From the NCBI RefSeq assembly GCF_026241335.1, contig NZ_JAPHAV010000009.1, positions 1 through 64,000 on the forward strand: a stretch of 64,000 bases of DNA, in the 5' to 3' direction. Of this stretch, positions 43,362-51,656 are shown one piece after another; within the stretch, counting starts at the first letter, position 1, and the number at the start of each line of letters is the position of its first letter. A model generated the notes under the pieces. That model made no database searches, was not told the DNA's origin, and saw nothing but the letters and a program-made list of their open reading frames with translations. The position numbers and the translations under genes were made by a program. The stretch comes from Ochrobactrum chromiisoli (GTDB lineage Bacteria > Pseudomonadota > Alphaproteobacteria > Rhizobiales > Rhizobiaceae).

Positions 43362-44390
43362 TTAATCAGACTGCGCTTTGTCTTTGAGCATCTGCGCAGC
43401 GCTTTCCTCATCCGTGATGAGGACTGTCGGTTTGAGAAGCTTGACTGCGCCAAGCAGCGCTGCGATTTTCTCCTTGCCGCCCGATGTCAGAATCCGTTGC
43501 GGCGTCTTCTGAAGGCTCTCGATTTTCGCCGACATGACACGGTCATGCACAGGATCATCAACGATCTTGCCGTTTCTGTCGTAGAAATGGAACAGCACGT
43601 CACCGACGGCGCCATTTTCAATGAGCGATAGTTTCTGCTGCTCATCAATCAGGCCCACACGATATGATGTGCTGCTGGCTGTCTGAATGTCACCGACACT
43701 GAGCAGGACCATGTCGAGGTCCTCGGCCATATCCAGCACAGTATTCAACCCGCAGCGCTCAATAAGTGCAGTTCGGGTTTCCCTGCTATCAACAAGCGCC
43801 GGGGCAGGAATGAGATAACCCTCGCCCTGAAAAATCTGTGCAAACTGCCACGCAAATTCCGGTGGGTTTGACCGCCGTGGCTGTACGATGCCACCAAGCA
43901 GAGAAATGACCTTCAAGTCATTGAGCGGTCGTGCACCGATATGCTGCAGGGTGCTGGAAAGGGTACGCCCCCAGCCCACGCCAATCGTCATGCCGTGCTG
44001 CACTTTTTCCGAAAGATAGGCACCGGTTGCCGCGCTGATTGGTGGAATCGGGTCAATGTCCGACGAAGAAAGCGGCGCGACAATGGCGCGCTCAAGACCA
44101 AAGGTCTTTTCAAGCTCAACTTCCAGAGATGTCAGACTTGCCAGCTTGCCCTCAATGGTAATTTTTACTTCATTGCGCGCACGGGCATCAGCAAGAAGGC
44201 GGACGATTGTCACACGACCGACACCGAGCGCTTCCGCAATGTCATTCTGCGTCATTTGTTCAACGTAATACATCCACGCAGCGCGTGTTCTCAATCGGCT
44301 TGTACGGTTTTCGGCCGCAACCCCTTCAGACCCAACGATAAGGTCTGCCGCTTCCGGTTTTTCTTTGGTCTTCCTGGCGGCCTTTTTCAA
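43362..44390 (-). CDS. SorC/DeoR-type sugar-binding transcriptional regulator
   Basis: 342 residues. N-terminal HTH: YVEQMTQNDIAEALGVGRVTIVRLLADA. The large C-terminal domain is the sugar-phosphate-binding fold of SorC (GVGWGRTLSSTLQHI, VISLLGGIVQP, LLSVGDIQTASSTS, GAVGDVLFHFYDRNG, TSGGKEKIAALLGAV). The start is TTG at 44390 with AGGGA five bases before it. It probably senses a phosphorylated polyol or ketose made by the PTS and DRL steps and controls the island; the shared AACAAATGTT motif is a candidate site. Confidence 0.9.
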   Translation of the reverse strand: MKKAARKTKEKPEAADLIVGSEGVAAENRTSRLRTRAAWMYYVEQMTQNDIAEALGVGRVTIVRLLADARARNEVKITIEGKLASLTSLEVELEKTFGLERAIVAPLSSSDIDPIPPISAATGAYLSEKVQHGMTIGVGWGRTLSSTLQHIGARPLNDLKVISLLGGIVQPRRSNPPEFAWQFAQIFQGEGYLIPAPALVDSRETRTALIERCGLNTVLDMAEDLDMVLLSVGDIQTASSTSYRVGLIDEQQKLSLIENGAVGDVLFHFYDRNGKIVDDPVHDRVMSAKIESLQKTPQRILTSGGKEKIAALLGAVKLLKPTVLITDEESAAQMLKDKAQSD

Positions 44391-44537
44391 AACTATCCCT
44401 CAAATTAATGGTGCAATACAGCGTTATCGAACTGGTGTTGTTATACCTAAACTATTGCTTTTCCACGCAGAGGCAAACAATAATTCCTATGCATTGTCCA
44501 TTCTGTTATCATGGTGCTGCAGGTGAGGAAAACAAAC

Positions 44538-45323
44538 ATGTTACGCATTCTTTCCGAAGAAATTGCAGTCAACCTAAAGGACCGTCTGCGCGAGGCTCGA
44601 TATATGATCCGGCGCAATCGTCATGAAAGTTTGCAAACAGAACGGCCGGCTCCGCGACCCGGTGAAATTGTATCTCCAGAATTGCTGCTGGGACATGCCG
44701 CGAGCATGATGGACAAGGCGCTGACAACGGCTGAAACAATTTCGATTTCGTTGATTTCCTCTGATCCGAAAGCACATAGCGGCGCCCCGCATGTGAAGAG
44801 CCTAGCAATTTATTTTGGTGGCTCGGCTGAGGGCGTGCGGGCTTTCCGCAAAGATATGTATTACCTCACGAAAGAAGTGCTCCGCCGTCATAAGTTGCAA
44901 AATATGCTGATCCAGGAGGCTGTCTTTTTAACCGTTCATGAAAAGGTAATGCAGAACCATGCTGCTTTATTGAAAAATGTATTTTCAGCTGAAGCAGGTG
45001 AGAAGAAAATCGCGACAACAGCCAAAGTTGTTGCAGCTATTTTTCTGCAATTGCTTGCCGAAAGACCTGTGCGGTTCATTTCGCTCAATAGCCATTGTGA
45101 CCCAAAGGCTTTGCGCCGGTTTGAAGCCGCGTGTTTTGCCGCAGTCAGTGTTGCTTGTGGCTTGATCACCGTTAAGGCGGCGGATCTTGCTGGCATTGAT
45201 CCTTTGGAAAGCGCTATTCTGGCATTGGATGTGCGCGGGGAGCGTCTCATTAAGGCGGCAGAAGATTGCGATCAGGCCAATCTTGAAACTCTGTTCCAGA
45301 CCCTCATTACGCATCTTCCATGA
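44538..45323 (+). CDS. Unknown protein of the PTS island
   Basis: 261 residues, soluble, largely helical, no recognised family. The N-terminal 50 residues are basic (LKDRLREARYMIRRNRHES). A glycine motif, AIYFGGSAEGVRAFRKDMYY, precedes a helical region. The start is ATG at 44538 with GAGG before it. It is divergent from the SorC gene (147 bases) and convergent with the HPr-EI fusion, so its place in the island is firm but its role is not known. Confidence 0.6.
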   Translation: MLRILSEEIAVNLKDRLREARYMIRRNRHESLQTERPAPRPGEIVSPELLLGHAASMMDKALTTAETISISLISSDPKAHSGAPHVKSLAIYFGGSAEGVRAFRKDMYYLTKEVLRRHKLQNMLIQEAVFLTVHEKVMQNHAALLKNVFSAEAGEKKIATTAKVVAAIFLQLLAERPVRFISLNSHCDPKALRRFEAACFAAVSVACGLITVKAADLAGIDPLESAILALDVRGERLIKAAEDCDQANLETLFQTLITHLP

Positions 45324-45377
45324 AATAAGAGCCCGGATTGAATCCGAGCTTTTTGATAGGGGCCTTATAGACGAGGT

Positions 45378-47354
45378 TTAGCTTCCAAACATATCTGCAA
45401 TCAGCTTTTTCGCGCGAGGAATGGAAGCAGGGCTCATGCTGAGTTCGGTCAGTCCCATGCGAATAAACTCGCCTATAAGCTCCGGCTTTCCAGCTGCTTC
45501 ACCGCACATCCCCACCATGATGCCGGCCTCTGTTGCCGCTTTTGCGGTCATCTCAATTGCAGCCATGACAGCCGGATGGCTAACATCGTTAAGCTTTGCA
45601 ACGGTTGGATTGAGGCGATCCGCAGCCATCACATACTGTGTCAGATCATTGGTGCCGATGGAGAAGAAAGCCGCTTCTTTTGCAAGTTCTCGGGCAGCGA
45701 AAACCGCCGCAGGCGTCTCGATCATTACGCCAAGGTCAAACGCGGCAAAAGCTTTGCCTTCGCTGTTCAGCTCAGTGATGCATTCCGCAATAAGGCGCTT
45801 GGTTGCACGGATTTCTTCAACATCCGATACCATAGGCAACATGACTTTGAGATTGCCATTCACAGCTGCACGCAACAGTGCGCGCAGTTGTGGTTTGAAC
45901 ACATCCGGGCGGTCGAGACACATGCGAATGCCGCGCCAGCCAAGGAAAGGGTTTTCCTCATCAGGAAATTCGATTCCGGCAACAGGCTTGTCACCGCCAA
46001 TGTCCAGCGTGCGGACAATAACCGGGTTCGGGGTGAAAGCTCTTAGAAGCGTCGCATAGGTTTCCGTCTGCATATCTTCAGAAGGCAGGTGAATGTGCTT
46101 CATAAACAGAAGCTCGGTGCGGAACAATCCAACCCCCATCGCACCCGCTTCGAGTGCCACATCAATCTCTTCCAGCGCGCCCATATTCGCTGCGACTTCA
46201 ATGATTGTACCGTCGGCACGACGCGGCGTGATGGAGCGGTAAGCATCCAGTGCCTGCTTTTCCTGGAGTGCTTTGGAAATGCGCGCCTCAATTTCGTTGC
46301 GGGTGGCTATATCCGGGTCGGCATGAACGATGCCGTGGCTTCCATCCACTGCAACGGTTTTCGCATTCTTAAGATATTGAACTGCACTGCCAAGGCCAAG
46401 AACCGCCGGAATGCCGTGCGTGCGTGCAATGATGGCCACGTGCGATGTTGCCCCGCCATGGCCGCAGACAACGCCTTTGATCTTCTTAAGCGGTGCGCGC
46501 GCCAGATCCCACGCACCGATGTCCTCAGCGATCAGCACCGAGCCTTCCGGCAAACCTTCCAAATTGATGTCTTCCTTGCCAAGCAGAGCCAGACAAATCT
46601 GGCGGCTGACGTCATGAACATCATCTGCGCGCGCGTTAAGATACGGATCATCCAGTGCCGCAAATTGCCCGGCAACCGTTGACGCTGCGGCAAGCATGGC
46701 CGAAATAGCGTCAAGGCCACCTCGAATAAGCGCGAGCGCTTCATCGGACAGGCTATCATCCGCGGCAATATCTTTTAATGCAGCAATGATGCCCCTGTCG
46801 GCATCGGCCAGATTTCCACCCGACAACGACGCATCCATGCGCTGTTGAACAGTTGCGATTGCAGATTTGAAATGGTCGATTTCTGCATCAATTTCAGATG
46901 CTGAAAGTTTTCGACCCGAAGGCTTGATCTCTTCAGGAAAAAACGCAAACGCAGCGCCCAAGGAAACGCCTTCACTCGCCCCAACGCCCTTTATCTGACC
47001 TGCAGGCAGCTCGCTCTTGATCTCAGGTTGAGGAGTGGCTGCGACTTGAGGGGAAGCGGTGGAAGTGGCGGCAATCGGGCTGGCTGCCTCTTCAAGGCCC
47101 GCCTGTGGATTTTCAAGATACCCGATCAAAGCCTCAATGGCTTCAATCGCATCGGCTCCATCGGCACGAACGGTCACTTCATCAAGCTCTTTCACGCCAA
47201 GCAGCATCAGCTTGACGGAGCTTTTGGCACTGACGCTTTTCCCGGCCTTGGCAATTTCGATGTCACTCTCAAAGCCCTTGGCCAGTTTAACAAAGCGCGT
47301 TGCTGGGCGCGCATGCAGCCCTTCATGCACCCGGACGATAGTCGAGCGTTCCAT
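45378..47354 (-). CDS. PTS HPr-Enzyme I fusion protein
   Basis: 658 residues. HPr part 1-87: phosphohistidine in EGLHARPATRF (His15) and the serine loop AKSSVKLMLLG. A Pro/Ala-rich linker (about 90-118) leads to EI (about 120-658): phosphohistidine GHGGATSHVAIIARTHG, PEP-binding GVGLFRTELLFM and DIGGDKPVAGI, catalytic Cys in GMCGEAAGKPELI. It supplies phosphate from PEP to both IIA proteins. No IIA is fused and no GAF domain is present, so it is the transport type rather than PtsP of the nitrogen PTS. Last gene of the glucitol-type operon, unless transcribed on its own. Confidence 0.93.
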   Translation of the reverse strand: MERSTIVRVHEGLHARPATRFVKLAKGFESDIEIAKAGKSVSAKSSVKLMLLGVKELDEVTVRADGADAIEAIEALIGYLENPQAGLEEAASPIAATSTASPQVAATPQPEIKSELPAGQIKGVGASEGVSLGAAFAFFPEEIKPSGRKLSASEIDAEIDHFKSAIATVQQRMDASLSGGNLADADRGIIAALKDIAADDSLSDEALALIRGGLDAISAMLAAASTVAGQFAALDDPYLNARADDVHDVSRQICLALLGKEDINLEGLPEGSVLIAEDIGAWDLARAPLKKIKGVVCGHGGATSHVAIIARTHGIPAVLGLGSAVQYLKNAKTVAVDGSHGIVHADPDIATRNEIEARISKALQEKQALDAYRSITPRRADGTIIEVAANMGALEEIDVALEAGAMGVGLFRTELLFMKHIHLPSEDMQTETYATLLRAFTPNPVIVRTLDIGGDKPVAGIEFPDEENPFLGWRGIRMCLDRPDVFKPQLRALLRAAVNGNLKVMLPMVSDVEEIRATKRLIAECITELNSEGKAFAAFDLGVMIETPAAVFAARELAKEAAFFSIGTNDLTQYVMAADRLNPTVAKLNDVSHPAVMAAIEMTAKAATEAGIMVGMCGEAAGKPELIGEFIRMGLTELSMSPASIPRAKKLIADMFGS

Positions 47355-47377
47355 TTATGTAAGCCTCAAATCGACAT

Positions 47378-47465
47378 CTAAAACGATTTCACGTCTATCG
47401 CACCAAAATCGTTTCAACTGTCTGTTTTAACACGCAATTCTTATCCGAAAAACGGCCAGCTCTAG
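47378..47465. repeat. Degenerate palindromic intergenic repeat
   Basis: TCTAAAACGATTTCACG ... AAAATCGTTTCAACTG ... TTTTAACACGCA ... AAACGGCCAGCTCTA. Related to the 100-bp family; it lies between the IIA gene and the HPr-EI gene inside the operon. Confidence 0.45.
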
Positions 47466-47842
47466 CCGCCGATGGTGATAATCTGCCCTTCTTTGAGAGC
47501 AGCGACAAGGTCTTCGCCTGCTATTTCGCTGGCACAGATTTCACCCGGGCGATCCGTTGAATTCGCACCCGTGAAAGAAATCACAACGTGCCCGATTTCA
47601 CGCACCTTCTGCCAGGCACTTTCGCCAACGGCAGTAATCTCGGCTTTAAGAGAGCCAATGGTGATCTTTGCTCCAATTGCAGGAGCCCCTGCTTCAGGGC
47701 CTTCTTCGACCACGTGAAGAACAGATACCTCTGCCAGTTCAGGTGGTGAGCCGTCTGCAAACAGGATCAGAACACCGCCTTCTGCGAGATCTGCAACCTC
47801 CGGGCCGATCGCGGTAATCCGCGTTTTCAGATGTATCGACAT
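47462..47842 (-). CDS. srlB: PTS IIA component, glucitol/sorbitol type
   Basis: 126 residues, full length for EIIA-GUT. VSVLHVVEEGP carries the candidate phosphohistidine; IGSLKAEITAVGESAW and HVVISFTGANSTDRPGEI are family blocks. Follows IIC and IIB on the same strand. Confidence 0.9.
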   Translation of the reverse strand: MSIHLKTRITAIGPEVADLAEGGVLILFADGSPPELAEVSVLHVVEEGPEAGAPAIGAKITIGSLKAEITAVGESAWQKVREIGHVVISFTGANSTDRPGEICASEIAGEDLVAALKEGQIITIGG

Positions 47843-47935
47843 AGATGGTCCTTTCTCGGTATTCTCATTTTGGTCTTTTGATTTTTCATAAGCTTGGATT
47901 GGGTCTGCTCTCTTTTAAGAGCAGGCCCACCGTTT

Positions 47936-48928
47936 TTAAAGCACTGCAAGGCTGACAACCCAGGCAATCAGAACGGAAAGCGGGCCCATAAACTGACGGC
48001 TGATCAAAACGGCCGGAACACCAATTTCAATGGTTTTCGGCTTTGCTTCTCCAAGCGCCAGACCAACAGGAACAAAGTCACACCCAACCTGAGCGTTGTA
48101 AGCAAACAGAGCAGGCAAAGCCATTGCCGGTGCAATGGTGCCATTGGCAATTTGTGGCCCGATAATCGCCACACCAACGACCTGTGCAATAACAGCGCCT
48201 GGCCCCAGAATGGGTGAAAGAAACGGCAGGCTGCAAATCGCAGACAGGACCAAAAGGCCCGCAATGTTATTGGCAAGAGGGCCAAGCGGCTGGGCGAGAA
48301 TATCGCCAATACCTGTATAAAGGATCAGACCGATCAGCATCGTGACAAACGCCATGAACGGCAGCACGTTTCTGACCACCTGATCGATTGTGCGGCGGCC
48401 CGCCTGGAAGAAGATACCGACCACCCGACCCATCACGCGGCCGATGCTGCTGATCATACCGACAATGCCTCCATCATTTGGCAGATCGACAGGCTGCGGT
48501 TTTTCCTCTTCTTCAACAGGGGCTGATGTTGCAGATGCGCTTGCTTCTGACCCATCCGCGAGCACAATGTCTTCGGGCTTCACACCGGAAACATAAATGT
48601 CTTCGGTTATGAACTGAGCCAGTGGTCCTGACTGGCCGACCGGTGTGATATTAACGGTTGGAATGCGCTTGCGCGGATAAACGCCGCAACGCGCCGTGCC
48701 GCCGCAATCAACAACGACAACGGCCATTTCGCTTTCAATGGGTGGCGTGCGAAATCCATCAACGGCTTCAGCGCCGGTGAGATCGGCAATGCGTCGGGCG
48801 AGCGGATGAATGCCGCCGCCTGTGACCGAAACAACTTTATTGCGCTGCTCGGTTGGCTGAATAACCAGTGGCCCACCCCAGCCATTGGAACCGCGGGAAA
48901 TCTTAACTGCCTTATAGGTCTTTACCAT
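47936..48928 (-). CDS. srlE: PTS IIB(C) component, glucitol/sorbitol type
   Basis: 330 residues. The N-terminal IIB part has the phosphocysteine block VVVDCGGTARCGVYPRKRIP (near 75-94), followed by an acidic linker and a C-terminal membrane region (about 155-330) with QAGRRTIDQVVRNVLPFMAF. It is the SrlE class, which carries IIB plus the second half of IIC. GGGGAGG precedes the ATG. Confidence 0.92.
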   Translation of the reverse strand: MVKTYKAVKISRGSNGWGGPLVIQPTEQRNKVVSVTGGGIHPLARRIADLTGAEAVDGFRTPPIESEMAVVVVDCGGTARCGVYPRKRIPTVNITPVGQSGPLAQFITEDIYVSGVKPEDIVLADGSEASASATSAPVEEEEKPQPVDLPNDGGIVGMISSIGRVMGRVVGIFFQAGRRTIDQVVRNVLPFMAFVTMLIGLILYTGIGDILAQPLGPLANNIAGLLVLSAICSLPFLSPILGPGAVIAQVVGVAIIGPQIANGTIAPAMALPALFAYNAQVGCDFVPVGLALGEAKPKTIEIGVPAVLISRQFMGPLSVLIAWVVSLAVL

Positions 48929-48949
48929 GATATCCTCCCCGGATTCCGT

Positions 48950-49747
48950 TTAAAGTTCGATGCCCTGACGCCGCGCCATAATCATGGTGATGCGTTCTGT
49001 GAGCATGCCTTTAAGAAGGATGACGAGAAGACCGACAATCGCGTACCAGATGGCCACGCTGATATGATAACCGACCGGAACCGCGCCTTTTTTCTCAAGT
49101 TCGAGCAGCGCGACCAGAATGCCGCCCCAGACGAAATATTCACCGGGATTGATGTGCGGGAATAGACCCAGCGGTGGATGAACATAAGAAACAGCAGCAT
49201 CATAAAAAGCTGGCTTATATTTCTCATCCAGAAACGAGCCAAAGGTATAGGCCATCGGATTGGTCAGGAAGAAAACCGCAAGAACAGGCAGGACAGTGTA
49301 GCGGGTAAGCGCGATACGACCCGCACTGCGTGCAAGGCCATGAACGCGCTTTTCACCGACCAGCTCCGTGATCGCGTAAAATGCGGTCATCAGCACGACC
49401 AGCGTTGGGATGATACCCGTCACAAAGCCCGAAAAAACCTCGCCACCTTTCTGGAACACACCAATGAAGTGCTTCCCGATTGAAGCCAGCCAGCCAAGCT
49501 GTTCTTCCTGAGCAACATTCTGCAAACGCTCTTTGAACTGATCGACTGAAATGCCGCCCGTGCCTGTGGCAGCCCCGGCATCAGCGGGGGCGGTCGTTGT
49601 CGCCTGAGCCAGTTGAAGCAGATCATTTCCTGCGTGTTCCGCTGCATGTTTTCCATGCAGGGCGGCATCCGAAATCATGCTTCCGGCCAAATGTATAGAT
49701 TGCATTGTTGTGTCGGCATGTTGCGCCAACATTGTCACTATCGACAT
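48950..49747 (-). CDS. srlA: PTS IIC component (IIC2), glucitol/sorbitol type
   Basis: 265 residues. Membrane segments begin near 105 (GFVTGIIPTLVVLMTAFYAI); NPMAYTFGSFLDEKYKPAFYD and HPPLGLFPHINPGEYFVWGG are SrlA signatures. The first 95 residues are a longer, Ala-rich N-terminal region than in enterobacterial SrlA. GAGGAGGA before ATG 49747 decides the start; the longer frame to 49903 has no such site. Confidence 0.92.
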   Translation of the reverse strand: MSIVTMLAQHADTTMQSIHLAGSMISDAALHGKHAAEHAGNDLLQLAQATTTAPADAGAATGTGGISVDQFKERLQNVAQEEQLGWLASIGKHFIGVFQKGGEVFSGFVTGIIPTLVVLMTAFYAITELVGEKRVHGLARSAGRIALTRYTVLPVLAVFFLTNPMAYTFGSFLDEKYKPAFYDAAVSYVHPPLGLFPHINPGEYFVWGGILVALLELEKKGAVPVGYHISVAIWYAIVGLLVILLKGMLTERITMIMARRQGIEL

Positions 49748-49784
49748 TGTTCCTCCTCGATTGCTTGTTTCAGGCAAGCAACTC

Positions 49785-50216
49785 CTATGCTCCCACTGCT
49801 TTGAGACCCGCGAGTTCGATCCCATCGGACTGATCGCGGATGCGACCGATCTGCTCCATCGCCTGTTTGGTAGCAGCCACCACTTCAGGCTTTCCTTCTC
49901 CAATTTCAGGGTTGTCCTGCAACTCGCTCAGGCGCATTCCCTCAAAACCTTCGCGTCGGATAAATTTGGCAAAAACTGTTCGTCCGCTCATTTGCAGAAA
50001 GCCCCGGACAATCTGATTACGATCAACAACAATCAATACGATAACGCCTTTGCCGAAACGCGCGCGTACATGCCCCGCCCCCACAAAGCCGTCCGAATAC
50101 TTTGAAGTGATCCCTTTCATGACATCGGAATAGTGGCGCATCTGAAACCAGACGCCCAAAGACTGAAAGCCCCAAAGCATAGCCAGGCCCAATAAGGCCC
50201 ACTGCCAGATTGCCAT
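49785..50216 (-). CDS. Glucitol operon activator-like protein (GutM/SrlM family)
   Basis: 143 residues. One N-terminal membrane helix (WQWALLGLAMLWGFQSLGVW) followed by a soluble domain with YSDGFVGAGHVRARFGKGVIV and FVQMSG-like FLQMSG, which mark the GutM family. GGAGGAG before ATG 50216 sets the start. First gene of the glucitol-type operon. In enterics the GutM protein activates the operon; here, with a membrane helix and next to the permease, a transport-linked role is equally possible. Confidence 0.85.
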   Translation of the reverse strand: MAIWQWALLGLAMLWGFQSLGVWFQMRHYSDVMKGITSKYSDGFVGAGHVRARFGKGVIVLIVVDRNQIVRGFLQMSGRTVFAKFIRREGFEGMRLSELQDNPEIGEGKPEVVAATKQAMEQIGRIRDQSDGIELAGLKAVGA

Positions 50217-50278
50217 TTTCTCCTCCTCCCACGAAGAGCGAGCGGGATATTTTCCCGCTTCTTCATCCTGCAAATAGA

Positions 50279-50303
50279 GAACATTTGTTTTCTTGTATGT
50301 CAA
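50279..50303 (-). promoter_or_regulatory. Promoter with operator motif upstream of the glucitol-type PTS operon
   Basis: On the minus strand TTGACA (50303-50298) is followed by AAAACAAATGTTC (50291-50279), identical to 35254-35266 in the DRL operon promoter. Confidence 0.55.
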
Positions 50304-50399
50304 TATGTATAATTATTAGAGGTGACTGAAAGCGAATAGGACCTGACTTTTCAATTGGTTTCGCATAGTATCATTTGCAAACGGGAGGTCGCTCGCGAC

Positions 50400-51029
50400 A
50401 TGGATTTGCTACTCAGAGAACAAATGGCTTCAATGCCTGATCTTCGGCATCGATTGCGCCAGTTGCGCTGGTTTCGCGCGACATTCCGCAAGCATGCGAG
50501 CTTGTTGCATACGCTCTATGGCGTTGAATATGAGATTGATGAAAAGAAGCTGACAGAGGCTTTTCTCAACTGGGTTGAGATTGTCGATCAAAACAAGCGT
50601 TTTGCCAAAATAGATCGCAATGATTTCATCACTTTTGCGGCGGGGCTGGTGTTGCGGGAGCTTATTCGTCTTTCACCGGCCAAAGTCATTTCACCACCAC
50701 GCCATGCAACCGGCGATTCTGCCAGGATGTACGAAATTATCAGCTTCTGGCCGGAAGGGTTTCTCTATACAAATTATTGCATCTGCGCGATTGCGGCTGT
50801 TCATGAACAGGAATTCGCAACTTTGCCTGATATTGATCAATGTGCAGATGATCTTCGAACATGGTGGTCTTACAAAGAAAACGTGTCGGAAGTCCCCGCT
50901 TACGCAATTGCATTTCTGGATAAGTTTCTGGGCAGTGAACCAAATTGGAGCATGCCTGACATGGCTTCGGCACGCGCTGCTGTAAAACGCGCTCTTGGAA
51001 CGAACGGCACTTTATTTGAGAAGCCTTGA
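50400..51029 (+). CDS. Unknown protein divergent from the glucitol-type PTS operon
   Basis: 209 residues, soluble, helical, aromatic-rich (ISFWPEGFLYTNYCICAIAAVHEQE). No family recognised. GGGAGG lies ten bases before ATG 50400 (MDLLLREQM), which is preferred to the longer frame from 50355. It shares the 183-base intergenic region with the gutM promoter, so it may be co-regulated with the island. Confidence 0.6.
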   Translation: MDLLLREQMASMPDLRHRLRQLRWFRATFRKHASLLHTLYGVEYEIDEKKLTEAFLNWVEIVDQNKRFAKIDRNDFITFAAGLVLRELIRLSPAKVISPPRHATGDSARMYEIISFWPEGFLYTNYCICAIAAVHEQEFATLPDIDQCADDLRTWWSYKENVSEVPAYAIAFLDKFLGSEPNWSMPDMASARAAVKRALGTNGTLFEKP

Positions 51030-51242
51030 AGCTTATCGTGCTTTGACGTGCTTGTAAGACACTCTCAGGCTTAGCACACAAGGCCGTAATGCACGCTCAT
51101 TTACTCTTGGTTATAAGGGCTAAATGCCATGAATTGATCTTCCTACAAATACGACTTGTGACGCTGACAATCTTTATCTGAAGGCTAAGCGGGAGGCATT
51201 CGAAGATGCAACCCGCCTCTGATTGAGGTTTCACAGGCAGCG

Positions 51243-51656
51243 TTAGACAGAGTTTTTTTGATAAATAATCACGTCTCCGTCCTCTTTGGTGAAAGACGAA
51301 ACCGGATGCTCCAATATGTCAAGAACACGCTCTGATGGACGGCAAAGTTTGGTGCCCAATGGCGTTTCCACGATTGGTCGATTGATAAGGATGGGATGCT
51401 CCATCATGAAATCGATCAGCGCATCATCCGTCCACTTCAGATCGGACAAACCCAACTCCGCATAAGGCGTGCCTTTTTCTCGAAGCAGTTGTCGTGGCGT
51501 CATCTGCATCGACCTTAACAGCTCGATCAGTCGTTCACGCGATGGCGGATTTAACAGATAGTCAATCACGACAGGCTCTTCACCACTGGCACGGATCATT
51601 GCCAGAGTATTGCGCGATGTGCCACACTTCGGATTGTGATAGATTAATACGGTCAT
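51243..51656 (-). CDS. arsC: Arsenate reductase, glutaredoxin type
   Basis: 137 residues. IYHNPKCGTSRNTLAMIR holds the catalytic cysteine (Cys11), and INRPIVETPLG is the family block with the arginine. It reduces arsenate to arsenite with glutathione/glutaredoxin. Its start overlaps the acr3 stop by four bases (ATGA). Confidence 0.95.
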   Translation of the reverse strand: MTVLIYHNPKCGTSRNTLAMIRASGEEPVVIDYLLNPPSRERLIELLRSMQMTPRQLLREKGTPYAELGLSDLKWTDDALIDFMMEHPILINRPIVETPLGTKLCRPSERVLDILEHPVSSFTKEDGDVIIYQKNSV

